Assembly (NCBI GenBank): GCA_009777345.1
Contig: WRMB01000029.1
Span: 1-44,801, forward strand
Origin: Micrococcales bacterium
Lineage (GTDB): Bacteria > Actinomycetota > Actinomycetes > Actinomycetales > Cellulomonadaceae
Direction of reading: 5' to 3'
DNA length: 44,801 bases
This document shows, piece after piece, positions 24,285 through 33,181 of the stretch. Each line of letters starts with the position of its first letter. Positions within the stretch are counted from its first letter, which is position 1. A model generated the notes under the pieces. The model was not told where the DNA came from and made no database searches. It was given only the letters and a program-made list of their open reading frames with translations. The position numbers and the translations under genes were made by a program.

Positions 24285-25103
24285 TCAGCGCAGGTTGACC
24301 TGGCGGGCGACCAGGCCGGCGCGGGCCCGGCGGGCGTTGGCGTCCAGGGGGGTGTCGTCGGCCAGGGCCGCGGCGAAGCGGGGGGCGAACTGGGTCAGGG
24401 CGGACTCGACGTCCTCGGGTTCGGTGCCGCGGGCCAGCTCCCACACCGGGACGACCAGGCCGCAGGCGCGGAAGTACCCCAGGAAGCGGCCCTCGTCGAC
24501 GGCCGACGTGCGGGCGCCGTGCAGCCGGGCCAGGCCGTCGAGCACCTGCTGCTCGTCGGCGGACTGGGCCCAGCGCAGGAACTCCTTGGCGCCCATCCGG
24601 GTCCAGTAGGCGGCGTCGACGCTGGTCAGCCTTGTGGTGTCGACGATGCCCGCGCTGGCCTCGTCCATGGCCCGGGTGATCTCGGCGGTGCGTTCGACGG
24701 TCGGGTCCAGCCAGAACTCGAACGAGTCGTGCACGGTCACCTCGAACGGCGCGGTGAGGTCGAGCACGTCCTGCAGCCGGGGCCCGGGGGTGGGCAGGCC
24801 GATGTTCTCCACTGCGGTGCCCGGTTCGCAGTCCAGGGCCTGCAGCAGCGCCGTGGCCAGGTCGCGGCTGACGTCGCCGGACCGGCCGACGGTCTGCAGG
24901 GCGAGCAGCACCTGCCCGTCGGTGCGGTGCAGCGCGGGCCACTGCGACGGCAGCGCCGTCGTCACCACGACATCCCGCGCCCCGTGCTCGGCGGTGGTGC
25001 GCACGGTCGCGGTCGCGGCCGGCACCAGCTCTTTGAGCGCCACCCAGTCCGGTTCACCCGGCAGCCCCTCGAACGGACGCGCGACATAGTCTCCGGTAGC
25101 CAC
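24285..25103 (-). CDS. DUF5926 family protein
   Basis: A 272-residue actinobacterial conserved protein. The start FVARPFEGLPGE-like motif (here YVARPFEGLPGEPDWVALKELVPAATATV) and the later FEVTVHDSFEFWLDP segment with a C-terminal region containing FLGYFRACGLVVPVWELARG are typical of DUF5926. The biochemical role is unknown; no signal peptide or membrane span is seen. Homologues often carry an N-terminal Lys/Arg-rich extension, absent here if GTG 25103 is the start. The gene is flanked by mshD and the ABC permease on the same strand, with gaps of 51 and 17 bases. Confidence 0.82.
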   Translation of the reverse strand: MATGDYVARPFEGLPGEPDWVALKELVPAATATVRTTAEHGARDVVVTTALPSQWPALHRTDGQVLLALQTVGRSGDVSRDLATALLQALDCEPGTAVENIGLPTPGPRLQDVLDLTAPFEVTVHDSFEFWLDPTVERTAEITRAMDEASAGIVDTTRLTSVDAAYWTRMGAKEFLRWAQSADEQQVLDGLARLHGARTSAVDEGRFLGYFRACGLVVPVWELARGTEPEDVESALTQFAPRFAAALADDTPLDANARRARAGLVARQVNLR

Positions 25104-25120
25104 GCCGCAAGGTTACCCGC

Positions 25121-26821
25121 TCAGGCGACCCGGGTGCCCTTGGGCAGCTTGTGGTAGGGGACCTTGAGCCGACGCACCGCGATGGTGAAGAAGGTCCCGC
25201 CCAGCAGCAGGTTGGCGGCCAGGCTCCAGGGCCACACCCGGACGCGGGACGGGTCGGTTTCTTCGACCGGACTCGTGGGCCTCGGCTCGTCGCTGTAGTA
25301 GTAGTAGTAGTCGTAGCCGGAGCACCGGTCTTCCTGGTAGTACGGACCAGCGGCCTGCTCGGCGACCGCTCTCCGGATCTGGAACAGCGGGTCGTTGCCC
25401 AGGTACTCGTACATCACCCGGTGGGTCCGGGCGATCTCCGGCTCGGGGGAGGCGTCGGCCACCATGACGAACGGGTTGGGGACCAGCAGCCACCAGGTCA
25501 GGTCGGTGCGGGGCTGGCGGTTGGTCTCGGTGAACCAGGCGCACTCTGGCGGTGTGGGCGGCGGCGCCGTAGGGTCGTAGCTGTCGTAGTAGGCCTTCAG
25601 CTCGGCGTCCCAGCTGGCCTCGACCGCGGGGGGCAGTCGCCAGACCTTGACCTGGATGTCGCGCTCGGCCAGCGGGATGAGCAGGGCGTGGAACACCACA
25701 GTGAGGACGGACAGCGTCAGAGCGGTTCCGTACGCCAGCAGGTTCGAGGCGCTGGTCCGGTTGACCAGCGCCGACCAGCCCAGGCCGACGGCGCACATCA
25801 CGGCCAGCTCGAGCATGAGCACCACGCAGCAGCCGAGCACCTGGAACACCGAGGCCCCGCCGACCACCGCGGCCGTGCCGATCCACGGCAGCGCCGTCAC
25901 CAGGAACGCCGCCATGGTCAGCCAGGCGAAGACCAGCTTGCCCGTCGCGATCTGGGTGGCCGACAGCGTGGTGGCCTGGAGCGTGGCCAGCGTCCCGGCC
26001 TGCCGGTCGCCGTTGATCGCCCCGGCAGTCAGCGCCGGGGTGACCAGCAGACCCAGCGCCAGCACCAGGAGCACGACCGCCCCGAACACCAGCGGCCCGG
26101 AGCTGGGTGTCCAGCCGTCCACCGGGTCCCAGACGCACGACGCGTCGTAGTCGCTCGAACCCCAGCCCTGGCCCTGGCCGGGTTCGTAGCGGATGGTGCA
26201 GGTCTGGGGCGGGCGGTACGTCGTCCCGTCGTACGTGTCGACGTCGGCCGGGAGGTGGCAGATCGCCGAACCGTCGGCGGTGTTGGTGCACTCGACCTCG
26301 AGCACGGGTGGTGGTGGTCCGTCCACGGACACCTTGCCGCCGTTCGGGTCGTACTGGAAGCAGACCGGTCCAGCACCGATGTCGTAGCAGGTGGTGCCGC
26401 CCAGCGTCACCCACTCCACGACCCGGCAGCGGACCTGCCCGTCGTCGTCGGCCGAGCATATCGTCTGGGTGTACTCGATCAGGTCCGACGGCGACGTCGT
26501 CGGCGGCTGCGTGACGTAGAACCACAGCTCGCAGCCCTCCACGGTGGTGTCGGCCTGCGGGTCGATCGGGCCGCCGCGCCACCCGAGCGTGAGCTGCCCG
26601 ACCTGGTAGGAGCCGCAGTACATCTGGTCCGGTCCGTTCTCGTACGGGTTCCAGGGGACGTTGACAGAGTCGTCGGCTCTGGTGGCTACGAGCAGGGTGA
26701 AGGCACCGATGAGGACGGTCCAGACGACGAGCACGACCCACCAGCGGCGCGCACGTACCCGCTGGCGCAGCTCCAGGCCGACGACGGTCGTGGTGCCGCG
26801 GACCCAGCTCGACCGTCTCAT
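25121..26821 (-). CDS. ABC-2-type permease with large cysteine-rich extracytoplasmic domain
   Basis: A 566-residue membrane protein. One transmembrane helix lies at about 28-46 (WWVVLVVWTVLIGAFTLLV). It is followed by a loop of about 200 residues that is probably outside and holds ten cysteines, from MYCGSYQ to DASCVWDP. Then come several helices with the ABC-2 hallmark AGAINGDRQAGTLATLQATTLS. Another external segment between later helices carries a run of tyrosines (CSGYDYYYYYS), encoded by five GTA triplets at 25295-25309. The final helix ends at the basic C-terminus. The start overlaps the ATPase gene (ATGA). The ectodomain has an even number of cysteines, consistent with disulfides, and may bind a ligand or act as a sensor for the adjacent kinase. 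Substrate unknown. Confidence 0.8.
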   Translation of the reverse strand: MRRSSWVRGTTTVVGLELRQRVRARRWWVVLVVWTVLIGAFTLLVATRADDSVNVPWNPYENGPDQMYCGSYQVGQLTLGWRGGPIDPQADTTVEGCELWFYVTQPPTTSPSDLIEYTQTICSADDDGQVRCRVVEWVTLGGTTCYDIGAGPVCFQYDPNGGKVSVDGPPPPVLEVECTNTADGSAICHLPADVDTYDGTTYRPPQTCTIRYEPGQGQGWGSSDYDASCVWDPVDGWTPSSGPLVFGAVVLLVLALGLLVTPALTAGAINGDRQAGTLATLQATTLSATQIATGKLVFAWLTMAAFLVTALPWIGTAAVVGGASVFQVLGCCVVLMLELAVMCAVGLGWSALVNRTSASNLLAYGTALTLSVLTVVFHALLIPLAERDIQVKVWRLPPAVEASWDAELKAYYDSYDPTAPPPTPPECAWFTETNRQPRTDLTWWLLVPNPFVMVADASPEPEIARTHRVMYEYLGNDPLFQIRRAVAEQAAGPYYQEDRCSGYDYYYYYSDEPRPTSPVEETDPSRVRVWPWSLAANLLLGGTFFTIAVRRLKVPYHKLPKGTRVA

Positions 26822-27750
26822 CGGCGTGACTCCTCGTTGTCCAGGGCCAGGTAGACCTCTTCCAGGCGACCGGCCACCGGGGCCAGGGTGTGCACCGGCA
26901 CGCCGTCGGCCAGCGCGGCCCTGAGCAGGTCGGCGGCGGAGCGCGGGCCGGTCAGGGTCACGAAGACCTCGTCGCTGGTGCCGGGTGCGGCCTGCCAGGG
27001 GATACCGGAGCGGTCGAGGAAGGTCTGCAGCGCCACCGGGTCGAGGGCGGCCAGGTGCCAGCCGCGGGTGGTCGTCTGGGTCAGCGAGACGTCCGGGACG
27101 ACGGTCCGGCCGCGGTCGAGGAACACCACCTGGTCGTACACGTCCTCCAGCTCGGCCAGGACGTGGGACGACAGCAGGACGGTCTTGCCCTGGTCGGCCA
27201 GGTCGCGCAGGGTCTGGCGCAGCTCGATGCGCGCGCGGGGGTCCAGGCCGGAGGCGGGTTCGTCGAGCAGCAGCACGTCCGGGTCGTGGACCAGCGCCCG
27301 GGCCAGGCCCAGCCGCTGCTTCTGCCCCCGGGACAGCACCCGGGCCGGGGCGGTGGCCCGCTCGGTCAGGTGCAGCTGGTCCAGCAGCGCCGCGGCGCGG
27401 GCCCGGGCCGACGTCTTGGCCAGGCCGTACGCCTGGGCGAAGGTGACCAGGATCTCGGTGGGGGTCAGGGCGTCCCAGGTGCCGAACTCGTCGGGCATCC
27501 AGCCGATGCGGCGGCGGGTCGTGGCACGGCGCGGGTCGGCCCCCGCGACCTCGACCTGCCCGGAGCTGGCCGCCAGCAGCCCGGCCAGGACCAGCAGCAG
27601 GGTGGTCTTGCCCGATCCGTTCGGCCCGATGAGCGCGGTGACGGCACCGGACGGGGCGGTGAAGGTCGCCCCGTCGACTGCCCGGACCGCCCCGAAAGCG
27701 CGGTGCACGTCATCGGCCCGGATACCGGGCGGCGCGGGTTCGGCGGCCAT
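26818..27750 (-). CDS. ABC transporter ATP-binding protein
   Basis: This 310-residue ATPase has Walker A GPNGSGKT at 42-49, a signature region LSRGQKQRLGLARAL (Arg replaces the second Gly of LSGGQ) and Walker B VLLLDEPASGLDP. The C-terminal ~80 residues form the extension seen in ABC-2-type exporters. The start ATG 27750 is supported by a TAGCGT -10 seven bases upstream, implying leaderless expression. A GTG at 27828 would add a Pro-rich extension and is less likely. It is paired with the downstream permease through a four-base overlap. The response regulator gene ends about 90 bases upstream and may control this pair. Confidence 0.9.
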   Translation of the reverse strand: MAAEPAPPGIRADDVHRAFGAVRAVDGATFTAPSGAVTALIGPNGSGKTTLLLVLAGLLAASSGQVEVAGADPRRATTRRRIGWMPDEFGTWDALTPTEILVTFAQAYGLAKTSARARAAALLDQLHLTERATAPARVLSRGQKQRLGLARALVHDPDVLLLDEPASGLDPRARIELRQTLRDLADQGKTVLLSSHVLAELEDVYDQVVFLDRGRTVVPDVSLTQTTTRGWHLAALDPVALQTFLDRSGIPWQAAPGTSDEVFVTLTGPRSAADLLRAALADGVPVHTLAPVAGRLEEVYLALDNEESRR

Positions 27751-27757
27751 GGGGGAG

Positions 27758-27763
27758 ACGCTA
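27758..27763 (-). promoter_or_regulatory. -10 hexamer before the ABC ATPase
   Basis: Minus-strand TAGCGT ends seven bases before ATG 27750 and no purine-rich ribosome binding site lies between. This supports the shorter ATPase start and a leaderless mRNA separate from the two-component genes. Confidence 0.5.
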
Positions 27764-27843
27764 GTGGAATACGGCCGGGGGCTGTCGTCGTGCTGGGGTG
27801 GTGGAGGGGGGTCCTTCTGCGTGACCACTCGCGGCGGCCGTCT

Positions 27844-28515
27844 CTACTGGCCGGGACGGACCAGCCCTCCTTCGTAGGCCGTCACGACGGCCTGGACGCG
27901 GTCGCGGGCGTCGAGCTTGGTGAGGATCCGGCCGATATGGGTCTTCACGGTGGTCTCGGCCAGGTACAGGGCGGCGGCGATCTCGGCGTTGCTCAGCCCG
28001 CGGGCCACGTGCACCAGGACCTCCCGCTCCCGGTCGGTCAGGTCGCCGAAGCGTTCGGGGTCCTCGTCGATCTCGGTCAGGTGGGCGACATGGTCGATGA
28101 GCCGCCGGGTGGAGGCGGGGGCGATGACCGCGTCCCCGCTGTGCACGGTGCGGATCGCGCCGACCAGGTCGTCGGGCGGGGCGTCCTTGAGCAGGAAGCC
28201 CGAGGCCCCGGCCTTGATCGCGGCCAGCAGGTACTCGTCCAGGTCGTAGGTGGTGAGCATGACGATGCGGGGCGCGGCCGGGTCGGCCGTGATCGCCGCG
28301 GTGGCGGCGATACCGTCCTGGCGGGGCATGCGCACGTCCATCAGCACGATATCGGCCGGGGTCCGGGCCACCAGGGCGACGGCCGCGACGCCGTCGCCCG
28401 CCTCGCCCACCACCTGCATGTCAGGCTGGGCGTTGACGACCATGGTGAGCCCGGCGCGGACCAGCTGCTGGTCGTCGACGAGGATCACGCGGATCGGGCT
28501 GGTCGGCTCGGTCAT
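27844..28515 (-). CDS. NarL/LuxR-family response regulator
   Basis: This 223-residue regulator has receiver acids at ILVDDQQLVR, phospho-acceptor Asp60 (IVLMDVRMP), the MLTTYD switch Thr and the conserved Lys in LLKDAPP. A LuxR-type helix-turn-helix (LTDREREVLVHVARGLSNAEIAAALYLAETTVKTHIGRIL) ends the protein. Its ATG overlaps the kinase stop (ATGA), so the two are co-translated. The ABC ATPase and permease that follow are the natural candidates for its regulon. Confidence 0.95.
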   Translation of the reverse strand: MTEPTSPIRVILVDDQQLVRAGLTMVVNAQPDMQVVGEAGDGVAAVALVARTPADIVLMDVRMPRQDGIAATAAITADPAAPRIVMLTTYDLDEYLLAAIKAGASGFLLKDAPPDDLVGAIRTVHSGDAVIAPASTRRLIDHVAHLTEIDEDPERFGDLTDREREVLVHVARGLSNAEIAAALYLAETTVKTHIGRILTKLDARDRVQAVVTAYEGGLVRPGQ

Positions 28516-29255
28516 GGGTCTCCATACTGGTCGGGGTGGGTGTAGGGGTCGGGGTAGGGCAGGTCGACCTGGACGCGGAAGCCGCCGCCGTCGGTCGGCC
28601 CGGCGACGAGCGTGCCGCCGAACAGCTCGGCCCGTTCGGTCATGCCGACCAGGCCGTGCCCGGGGCCGGGTGCGGGGCTCCGGCCGAGGATGCTCAGGCC
28701 CCTGATCGGGGTGCTCACGACCTTGCCGGTATTGGTCACGACGAGCCGGAAACCGGCGTCGTGCCAGACCTCGCTGACCACGGCCCGTGCACCAGGCCCG
28801 GCGTGCTTGAGCACGTTGGTCAGCGACTCCTGGGCGATGCGGTGCACCGCCGCGCCGACGGCGGGCGGCAGGTGGCGGGGCGTACCGGTCTGCACGTGCG
28901 CCACGTCCAGGCCGGCCTCGCGCACCGTGGCGACCAGCTCGTCGACCGAGCCGGACTCGGGGACGGGGGCGCGTTCGGCCTGGTCGGTGCCGCGCAGCAG
29001 GCCGAGGATGCGGCGGGTGTCGGCCAGGGCGGCCCGGCCTGTCTCGGCGATGGTGGTCAGGGCGCGCTGGGCCGCCTCCGGGTCGGTCGCGGCGGCCAGA
29101 CGACCCCCGTCGGCCTGGATGACGATGACGGACAGGGAGTGGGCGACGATGTCGTGCATCTCGCGGGCGATGCGGTTGCGCTCGGCGGACACGGCCAGCT
29201 CGGTGGCTTGGGCGGCGGTCTGCGCACGGTCCGGGCGGGTGCGGCGCAACCTCAT
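28512..29255 (-). CDS. sensor histidine kinase, NarX/LiaS type, no membrane sensor domain
   Basis: The protein is 247 residues long. It starts at RRTRPDRAQTAAQATELAV and goes directly into the phospho-acceptor domain (ERNRIAREMHDIVAHSLSV, His34), then the ATPase domain with RIAQESLTNVLKHAG and GHGLVGMTERAELFGG. Relatives usually have four or more N-terminal transmembrane helices; none is present here and upstream DNA does not encode any. Either the kinase is soluble and receives its signal from a partner, such as the nearby permease, or the sensor was lost. The -10 hexamer TATCCT lies six bases before ATG 29255 and overlaps the end of a MITE-like repeat. An in-frame extension to 29393 is judged non-coding. 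Confidence 0.85.
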   Translation of the reverse strand: MRLRRTRPDRAQTAAQATELAVSAERNRIAREMHDIVAHSLSVIVIQADGGRLAAATDPEAAQRALTTIAETGRAALADTRRILGLLRGTDQAERAPVPESGSVDELVATVREAGLDVAHVQTGTPRHLPPAVGAAVHRIAQESLTNVLKHAGPGARAVVSEVWHDAGFRLVVTNTGKVVSTPIRGLSILGRSPAPGPGHGLVGMTERAELFGGTLVAGPTDGGGFRVQVDLPYPDPYTHPDQYGDP

Positions 29256-29265
29256 ACCCCCAGGA

Positions 29266-29290
29266 TATGGCGCTCCCAGGACAAGATGTG
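29266..29290. mobile_element. solo end of the TA-flanked MITE-like repeat
   Basis: From TA at 29266 the sequence TATGGCGCTCCCAGGACAAG, followed by ATGTG, matches the left end of the copy at 44646 and, more weakly, that at 17729. No opposite end is found nearby, so this is a truncated or recombined copy. It lies immediately upstream of the kinase start. Positions 29291-29508 otherwise contain only GC-rich intergenic DNA. Confidence 0.6.
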
Positions 29291-29508
29291 CCGATCGGGC
29301 CGGCACCCGGCCCCCGCCGCCGCACCCGGGGGCGTCGGTGACTGGACGCGGTGACCGGCCGGGTGCTGACGGGCAGGCGTCTGCACTGTTCACGGAGTGT
29401 TCATGGACGTTTTGGGCGATTCGGGTCGCCAGGTAAGAGCGGTGGTGTTATGGTTCCGTGACTTGGGAGTTAACGGTCCGTTTCTGACGGCATCAGAAGG
29501 GAAGACTG

Positions 29509-30069
29509 ATGGGGTCCCGCAGCGTGAAGGCACGGCACGTCCGCACCGACCGTCCGGTCTGGGCCCGCCCGCGGTCCGTGGGTGTCGCGGTCGCCGCGAC
29601 GGCCGCGGTCGTCGGTGTCCCGGTCCTGGCCGGAGCCGTCGGAGGGTCTGGGAGCCAACCGGGGTCGGCTCTGGTCCGCGAGGCGGTCCCGGCGCCCGAG
29701 GTGGTGCCCGAACCTCCGGACCGCGTGCTGCCGCCGGAGCCCGGCGTGGTGCCGCCCCCGGTCACCGACGGGCTGGAGCCGACGGCCGAGGCGACCGCGG
29801 TCCCCGCAGTGCCGCTCCAGGAGCTGGAGCGGTCGAGCCAGGCCCGGCCCCGGACCGTCCCGCGGACACCGGCGCGGCCACCGGTCGCCCTGGTCGAGGC
29901 GCCGGTACCGGTGCCCGAGCCCAGCCCGGAGTCGTCGGAGCCGTCACCGGAACCCGAGCCGACGCCGGGCCCGGAACCGACAGAGCCGACACCGGAGCCG
30001 ACGCCGGAACCGGAGCCGACGCCGGAACCGACACCGACACCGGAACCGGACCCGACGCCTGAGCCCTGA
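29509..30069 (+). CDS. exported Pro/Glu/Thr-rich protein
   Basis: A 186-residue protein with a GAAGGGAAG ribosome binding site. A basic N-terminus and hydrophobic segment (VGVAVAATAAVVGVPVLAGAVG) indicate Sec export or membrane anchoring. The rest is low-complexity: Pro/Val/Glu stretches and, from about residue 135, repeated (E)PTPEP units to the C-terminus. Such Pro-rich stalks usually span the cell wall. No catalytic domain is present, unlike the CAP-domain protein downstream, which has a similar but shorter stalk. The palindrome AACGG-T-CCGTT (29472-29482) lies upstream of the start. Confidence 0.75.
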   Translation: MGSRSVKARHVRTDRPVWARPRSVGVAVAATAAVVGVPVLAGAVGGSGSQPGSALVREAVPAPEVVPEPPDRVLPPEPGVVPPPVTDGLEPTAEATAVPAVPLQELERSSQARPRTVPRTPARPPVALVEAPVPVPEPSPESSEPSPEPEPTPGPEPTEPTPEPTPEPEPTPEPTPTPEPDPTPEP

Positions 30070-30112
30070 GCCCCGGTGCGGTGAGCCGGCCCGTCGAGCG
30101 AAACGCCGCAGT

Positions 30113-30128
30113 TGTGAGCAATATCACA
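30113..30128. promoter_or_regulatory. CRP/GlxR-type binding site
   Basis: TGTGA-GCAATA-TCACA is a perfect match to the TGTGA-N6-TCACA consensus of CRP and actinobacterial GlxR. It lies 182 bases before the CAP-domain gene and 44 bases after the end of the Pro-rich gene. A 7-bp hairpin (GGATTCG 30212-30218 with CGAATCC 30224-30230) and a TATAGG-like -10 near 30252 lie between it and the start. Confidence 0.65.
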
Positions 30129-30309
30129 CCGTAACGCCGGGAGCGTCGGCGCTCGCGCTGGTCAGAGCGAGATTTCCAGTGGTGTCGGTCGGTGTCACGG
30201 GCCGTCCCTGCGGATTCGCCCCCCGAATCCACATTCGTTCGGCCGCGGGTGTTATAGGTTCGTTACCGGATCCGTACCCAGGCACGAACCAGACGCGACA
30301 GGGAGCATC

Positions 30310-31032
30310 ATGCAGTTCCGCAGGCAGCCCCGGCCGGGAGCCCGTCACGCCAGCAGGCGCCCCCCACGCGCCCGGCAGGTGGTCGTGGTCGTGGTGGCCG
30401 CGCTGGCTGTCGTCGTCGCCGTCCCGGCCCTGGCCATCGCCCTGGGCGACCAGCGGTCCGGGGCCCAGGTCGGCGGGGTCGCCCTGGACCAGGACGCCAA
30501 GACCGACCGGACAGTCACCACGCCGCGCCCCAGCCAGGAGGCCGAGCCGACCGTCGAGGCCACGCCCGAGGCGACCGTCGAGCCCACGCCCGAACCGACG
30601 CAGGCCACGCCGAGCCCGGCCCCGGAGCCGGCCGAGCCGACGCGGCCTGCCCCGGCGCGGGCCGCGGGCCCGGGCGCGCAGATCGAGGCCGATATCGTCG
30701 CGGTCACCAACACCCAGCGCGCGGCCCACGGGCTGGGCGCGCTGTCGGTCGCGTCCTGCGCCACCGACCAGGCCCGGGGCCGGGTGGCCCAGCTGGTGGC
30801 GGAGAACGGGTTCTACCACCCGCCGATGGAGACCGTCGTGGCGGCCTGCAAGGTCGGTGCCGGGGAGAACCTGGCCCTGGGGTACTCGACCGGTGCCGGT
30901 GTGGTCGACGGCTGGATGAACTCGCCCGGTCACCGGGCGAACCTGCTGGAACCGAGGTTTGTGAGCCTGGGCGTGTCCTGCCAGCAGCAGAACGGTCGCT
31001 GGCTGTGCGGCGCCGTCTACCTGATGTCATGA
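30310..31032 (+). CDS. exported CAP (SCP/PR1, YkwD-like) domain protein
   Basis: A 240-residue protein with an N-terminal Arg-rich segment and membrane helix (VVVVVVAALAVVVAVPALAIAL), a Pro/Glu/Thr linker to residue 115, and a CAP domain from IEADIVAVTNTQRAAHGLGALSV through FYHPPMETV, GENLALGYS and VDGWMNSPGHRANLLEPRF, ending VSCQQQNGRWLCGAVYLM. The paired cysteines could form a disulfide. Bacterial YkwD-like CAP proteins are secreted; some bind lipids or cell-wall material. A GGGAGC ribosome binding site precedes the ATG. The CRP-type site upstream suggests cAMP or nutrient control. Confidence 0.85.
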   Translation: MQFRRQPRPGARHASRRPPRARQVVVVVVAALAVVVAVPALAIALGDQRSGAQVGGVALDQDAKTDRTVTTPRPSQEAEPTVEATPEATVEPTPEPTQATPSPAPEPAEPTRPAPARAAGPGAQIEADIVAVTNTQRAAHGLGALSVASCATDQARGRVAQLVAENGFYHPPMETVVAACKVGAGENLALGYSTGAGVVDGWMNSPGHRANLLEPRFVSLGVSCQQQNGRWLCGAVYLMS

Positions 31033-31122
31033 TCCGGCTCGTGCACCGAGACGGGAGCCGTGTCCGACGCTGTCGTGGGGCGTCGCGGGCGCGCCGGACG
31101 CCGACTGCGGCAGGATGACTCC

Positions 31123-32805
<1,683 letters not shown>

Positions 32806-32835
32806 CTCGGTCGCCCGCAGCGTACCGACGGCTCG

Positions 32836-33066
32836 TCAGCCCTCGGGGTGCAGGGTCTGGTTCATCTGGTCGCGCAGCGCGGCACCCTGCTCCTGGACGT
32901 ATTGCTTGGCCTTCTCCTGGGCGCTGGCGACGTGGTCCTGGACCCGGGGGTCGTGCCAGGCGTCGGTGACCCAGCCCTTGAGCTGGTCGAGCTTCTCGCG
33001 GCCGGCCTTGGTACCGAAGAGCAGGCCGAGGCCGACCCCGGCGACGAATGCGGACGTGGACTTCAC
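32836..33066 (-). CDS. YtxH-like small protein
   Basis: A 76-residue protein with a short hydrophobic N-terminus (FVAGVGLGLLFGTKAGREKL) typical of YtxH proteins, followed by an amphipathic Gln/Glu/Lys-rich helix. The Gly-rich start could insert partially into the membrane. YtxH family members are often induced by general stress; the molecular role is unknown. It is monocistronic and convergent with pgm, with 30 bases between the stops. Confidence 0.8.
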   Translation of the reverse strand: MKSTSAFVAGVGLGLLFGTKAGREKLDQLKGWVTDAWHDPRVQDHVASAQEKAKQYVQEQGAALRDQMNQTLHPEG

Positions 33067-33181
33067 GGGCAGATCCTCTCCTGCGCAGGTTGGACGGGGT
33101 CTAGCCTACGCACCCGGCGCGTCGGTCGTGTCGCCGCGAGCCGCAAGCCAGGGTCTGAGAGTGGGACCAGGTCGTGCGAGG

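Noticed and set aside
29256..29393. N-terminal extension of the histidine kinase
   Set aside because: The extra 46 codons cross the MITE-like repeat, are Pro/Gly/Ala low complexity and encode no membrane helix, and a -10 hexamer lies six bases before the shorter start.
30070..30309. c-di-AMP (ydaO-type) riboswitch upstream of the CAP-domain gene
   Set aside because: Such switches precede cell-wall genes in actinobacteria, but the conserved core could not be found; only a CRP-type site and a small hairpin are seen.
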